A program made the translations under genes and the position numbers. Source: Microbulbifer sp. ALW1 (GTDB lineage: Bacteria; Pseudomonadota; Gammaproteobacteria; Pseudomonadales; Cellvibrionaceae). Taken from it: a DNA stretch of 64,000 nucleotides. Each line of letters starts with the position of its first letter. Within the stretch, counting starts at the first letter, position 1. The DNA lies in the NCBI RefSeq assembly GCF_009903625.1, contig NZ_CP047569.1, positions 4,086,001-4,150,000 of the forward strand, given 5' to 3'. The notes below the pieces were generated by a model. It was not told the origin of the DNA, searched no databases, and was given only the letters and a program-made list of their open reading frames with translations. Shown in pieces: positions 60,941 to 64,000 of this stretch.

Positions 60941-61161
60941 AAGTTGACTGGCAATTCAGGAAAATACTGCAAACGGGCGATTATACCCGCTGGGGACGGC
61001 CGGGGTCTGTTCCTACACTTGCGTGCGTTACGTCTGCCCTATACTCAGGGAGATGGCGCGCAATACAACCTTCAATTGGCGGATTGCGCGCGACAAATTT
61101 CCATCGTGTTCAGACCGGGTCTGTAACTGCAGGCCTCGTACCGTCAGCGTGAGGAGCCTTC

Positions 61162-62640
61162 ATGCAAGACCTGAAGCCAAAACCCCCGGCCAGCGCCGGG
61201 GAGATGATGGGCCACCCGAAAGGGTTGTTCCTGCTGTTCGGAACCGAGATGTGGGAGCGCCTCAGCTTTTACGGTATGCGCGGCATCTTCGTGTTCTACC
61301 TCACCTCCGCGGCAGCGGCGGCGGCCTTCGGCTGGGAGGCGCTGTCGGACAAGGAGCTGCAATCCAAGGCCCTCAGCTATCTCGGCACCTACGCCATGCT
61401 GGTGTACCTGACGCCGATCATTGGCGGCTGGATGGCGGACAACAAGTGGGGCCAGCGGCGCTGCATCATGTTCGGCGGTGTGCTGATGATGCTGGGGCAG
61501 TTCGCCCTCGGCTTCCCCCACAAGTGGCTGCCGGATGGCTCCCAGCTCTCCATGCTGTGGCTGGGCCTGGGTCTGATGATCATCGGCAACGGTTTCTTCA
61601 AGCCGAACATTTCCACCATGGTGGGCGACCTCTACGATGAAGGTGACCGGCGCCGGGATACCGCCTTCACCATTTTCTATATGGGGATCAATATCGGCTC
61701 GATTCTCGGTTATCTGGTCATTGGCTGGATCGGCGAGAAGGTGGACTACCAGCTGGCGTTTGTGGTGGCCGGCCTCGGTATGCTGCTGGGCCTGATTCTG
61801 CAGATGACCCAGTCGGACAAACTCCTCGGTCAAATCGGCAAGCAGCCCTCGGCCAAAGTCGGTCTGAAGGCGAATCTGGGGGCCGACAAAAAACGCGCGC
61901 TGACCCCGGAAGAGCGGGACCGCATCAAGGTAATCCTGATCCTCGGTCTATTTACAGTGATCTTCTGGGCCGGGTTCGAGCAGGCTGCGGGCTCCATGAA
62001 CCTGTTTGCCAAGTACAACACCGACCTGCACATCTTCGGGTTTGAGATCCCCGCCAGCTGGCTGCAGATGGTGAACCCCCTATTCATCATCATCCTCGCC
62101 CCTGTAGTGGCGAGCATCTGGGTTGGCCTGGGTTCTTCCGAGCCGACCTCGCCGGCCAAGTTCAGCCTCGGTCTCATCTTCCTCGGCCTGGGCTTTGTGT
62201 CCATGGTGGGCGCCGCACTGCAGATTGGCGACTCCGAGACCATCAAGGCCAGCCCCTGGTGGCTGGTGGTGGCCTATATCTTCCACACCTTGGGCGAGCT
62301 GTGCCTCTCCCCCATCGGGCTCTCGATGGTGACCAAGCTGGCACCGCTGCGCTTCCTGTCACTGATGATGGGGCTCTGGTTTGCATTTATCGGCATTGCC
62401 AACAAAGGCGCGGCGGAAATCGGCAAGCTGGTGGGTGAATCCGGCCCCCTGGCCACCTTCGGTGGCGTGGCCGCCGCTGCAATTATTGCCGGGGTGATCC
62501 TGTTCCTGATTCGCGAAAAGCTGGTGGACTGGATGCACGGTGCCGAGGAGGAACACACTGTGGTGAAAGACACCACCAAGGAAGAGATCGGCATCACTGC
62601 CGACCACGATGTGGCACCACAGCGGAAGTTTGGGGAATAG
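61162..62640 (+). CDS. POT-family proton-dependent oligopeptide transporter
   Basis: 492-residue major-facilitator protein importing di- and tripeptides with protons. The ExxER motif lies at residues 29-33 (EMWERLSFYGMRGIFVFYL) and the FYMGINIGSI segment (PTR2 signature) near residue 171. About 12-14 hydrophobic segments are seen, and the C-terminus is charged. ATG 61162 has AGGAG five bases upstream, and a terminator follows. Substrate preference among peptides cannot be read. Confidence 0.94.
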   Translation: MQDLKPKPPASAGEMMGHPKGLFLLFGTEMWERLSFYGMRGIFVFYLTSAAAAAAFGWEALSDKELQSKALSYLGTYAMLVYLTPIIGGWMADNKWGQRRCIMFGGVLMMLGQFALGFPHKWLPDGSQLSMLWLGLGLMIIGNGFFKPNISTMVGDLYDEGDRRRDTAFTIFYMGINIGSILGYLVIGWIGEKVDYQLAFVVAGLGMLLGLILQMTQSDKLLGQIGKQPSAKVGLKANLGADKKRALTPEERDRIKVILILGLFTVIFWAGFEQAAGSMNLFAKYNTDLHIFGFEIPASWLQMVNPLFIIILAPVVASIWVGLGSSEPTSPAKFSLGLIFLGLGFVSMVGAALQIGDSETIKASPWWLVVAYIFHTLGELCLSPIGLSMVTKLAPLRFLSLMMGLWFAFIGIANKGAAEIGKLVGESGPLATFGGVAAAAIIAGVILFLIREKLVDWMHGAEEEHTVVKDTTKEEIGITADHDVAPQRKFGE

Positions 62641-62680
62641 CCCGCTTCACTGCTTCCTGAAAACGCAAAGCGAAACAGAG

Positions 62681-62708
62681 AGCCCCCGTCACCCGACGGG
62701 GGCTTTTT
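62681..62708 (+). terminator. Rho-independent terminator of the peptide transporter
   Basis: AGCCCCCGTC/GACGGGGGCT stem with ACCC loop followed by five T. Confidence 0.9.
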
Positions 62709-62795
62709 GTTTGCGGGCTCTCTATTTGGGGTCACTCTGTTTAAGTAACAGGCCAGAGATACCACAAGCGGCGCCCTTCCCGTAAAATCCGCCGC

Positions 62796-63386
62796 ATGAG
62801 CGACACCAAGATAAAAAAAGCCAGCCGCCTGCTTCTGCCGTGGCTCACCAGTCTGCTGCTTCTGGCCAGCGCCAATGCGTCCGCCCAGGCCAAAGAGGTG
62901 GACCCGCTGCTGTTACAGGCCCTGAAAACCGCCGTGACCGATGCGGACTCCTTTGTCGACCGCTACGACGCGGAAGTCTGGCTGATGGCCAAATCCCAGC
63001 CCCTGGCCCGCTACATCAAGGACCCGGAAGAGCGGATGCACGTATTAAAAGCCATCCACCGAGAAGCCACCCGCGCGGAACTGCAGCCGGAAATCGTGCT
63101 GGCGGTGATTCAGATTGAAAGCGCCTTCAATCCCTATGCCGTATCCCGGGTGGGCGCCCAGGGTATGATGCAGGTAATGCCCTTCTGGAAGAAGGAACTG
63201 GGGCGCCCGGAAGACAACCTGATCAACATGGACACCAACCTGCGCTACGGCTGTACCATCCTCAAGCACTACATCAAGAAAGCCAAAGGCAATATGCCCA
63301 ACGCCCTGGCCTACTACAACGGCAGCTACGGCCGGCACACTTACAGTCGCAAGGTGCTGGACGCCTGGGTTGAGCGCTGGCGCTAA
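62796..63386 (+). CDS. Lytic transglycosylase (SLT domain)
   Basis: 196-residue secreted murein transglycosylase cutting peptidoglycan to anhydromuropeptides. Signal peptide (cleavage near SANASA), then the catalytic E108 in AVIQIESAFNPYAVS, followed by GAQGMMQVMP (120-129) and NLRYGCTIL and ALAYYNGSYG, the SLT family motifs in order. It is small, like single-domain enzymes of the MltC/Slt-like group. No lipobox is seen. The next gene starts 38 bases downstream. Confidence 0.92.
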   Translation: MSDTKIKKASRLLLPWLTSLLLLASANASAQAKEVDPLLLQALKTAVTDADSFVDRYDAEVWLMAKSQPLARYIKDPEERMHVLKAIHREATRAELQPEIVLAVIQIESAFNPYAVSRVGAQGMMQVMPFWKKELGRPEDNLINMDTNLRYGCTILKHYIKKAKGNMPNALAYYNGSYGRHTYSRKVLDAWVERWR

Positions 63387-63424
63387 CGCTGGCGCAATGC
63401 AAAAAAAATCAGTAGAGGTACACC

Positions 63425-64000
63425 GTGAGTTACGCATTCTTTACCGGCGCCACCTGCAGCCTGCTGTTGCTCGCGTCGATGCGTATCGGCTTCACCCGTC
63501 GCGGTGGCAGCCCCTGGATACAGGTGCTGATTGCCGGGGCATTTTTCTATCTGCTGCGCCCGCTGCTGAATGTGACCCACCCCGCGGTCGATCTGCTGAT
63601 CGATATTCCCACCATGCTGTGCCCGGCCGCTTTCTGGCTGTTTGCCCATCACCTGTGCAGCGAGAGCCAGCACTTTCCCCGCTGGGGCTGGGGGCTGATT
63701 GCAGTGGATCTGGTACTCGGGTTTGCCGCACAGTTTGAATTACACCCGCTGCTCTACCCCATGGAACAACCCTTCAAGCTGGCCCTGATCGGGCTCGGGC
63801 TCCTGACGTTGTGGCAACAGTTGCAGGCCGACCTGGTAGCTGAGCGGCGGCAGTTGCGCATTGCGCTGCTGATTGCCGTCGGCGGTTACATGTCGGTTGT
63901 TGTCTGCGCCGAGTTCCTGTTTTCTTACTACCCGGTGCCCGCGGGCGTTCCCGCCGCCCACTCGGTGATGACCTGGCTGCTCACCTTTGCCGTGTGCCTG
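63425..64000 (+). CDS. Polytopic membrane protein, possibly a membrane-bound regulator; 3' end outside window
   Basis: At least 192 codons, still open at the window edge. GTG 63425 has AGAGG six bases upstream. It has about six hydrophobic segments (from MSYAFFTGATCSLLLLASM to MTWLLTFAVCL) with short charged loops, including LVAERRQLRIALL. The pattern is like the N-terminal membrane domain of AraC-type membrane regulators, but the DNA-binding part would lie beyond the edge, so the function is unknown. Confidence 0.7.
   Translation, partial: MSYAFFTGATCSLLLLASMRIGFTRRGGSPWIQVLIAGAFFYLLRPLLNVTHPAVDLLIDIPTMLCPAAFWLFAHHLCSESQHFPRWGWGLIAVDLVLGFAAQFELHPLLYPMEQPFKLALIGLGLLTLWQQLQADLVAERRQLRIALLIAVGGYMSVVVCAEFLFSYYPVPAGVPAAHSVMTWLLTFAVCL

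Overview
The window looks like a chromosomal segment of a marine gammaproteobacterium, most like Microbulbifer or a related Cellvibrionales member. This is an inference from the gene set (dusA, tal, hrpA, gltX, lapG, mlaA, hvf genes, large calcium-binding surface proteins), not a database match. Coding density is high. No transposase, integrase, phage gene, rRNA or CRISPR array is visible; one tRNA (Ala, GGC) is present.

Positions 1-20350 form an exopolysaccharide/capsule region read entirely on the minus strand. It holds a priming sugar-phosphate transferase (cut by the left edge), a VanZ-like protein, two acyltransferase-3 proteins, a flippase, ManC, a sugar epimerase, three membrane or cytoplasmic glycosyltransferases, a WecB/TagA-type glycosyltransferase, two O-antigen ligase/polymerase-like proteins, two sulfotransferase-like proteins, UDP-sugar dehydrogenase and a beta-CASP metallo-hydrolase. 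The part from about 2.0 to 13.2 kb is visibly AT-rich compared with its flanks, which suggests horizontal acquisition of the sugar-specific genes. Upstream in the same direction is an 8.8-kb gene for a secreted 2,927-residue protein (leucine-rich repeats, calcium-binding repeats, a duplicated module, seven 49-residue FG-GAP-like repeats). It is followed by galU and a small membrane coiled-coil gene.

From 31.4 to 38.9 kb on the plus strand lie lapG, a LapD-like receptor without GGDEF/EAL domains, an Ala-rich repeat protein, a third O-antigen ligase-like protein and a lipoprotein with a candidate HEXXH metalloprotease domain. Then come tRNA-Ala, gltX and a chaperone-usher pilus locus (pilin, usher and tip protein on plus; chaperone and a mini-pilin-like protein on minus).

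From 46.5 kb to the end the genes are mostly core: a degenerate glycerophosphodiesterase overlapping a GlpD-like oxidoreductase, dusA (with a long inverted copy of its 5' motif just upstream), tal, terB-like, a STAS/response-regulator-phosphatase pair, mlaA, an hvfABC modified-peptide operon, hrpA, a peptide transporter, a lytic transglycosylase and a membrane protein cut by the right edge.

Five CRP-like sites (TGTGA-N6-TCACA, at most one mismatch) lie in intergenic regions before the priming transferase, the metallo-hydrolase, the small membrane protein, galU and the pilus operon. This suggests that one CRP-family regulator connects the surface and biofilm loci. The most interesting items are that putative regulon, the lapG/truncated-lapD pair, the giant protein, the metalloprotease lipoprotein, the split pilus locus, the dusA inverted repeat and the hvf peptide operon.
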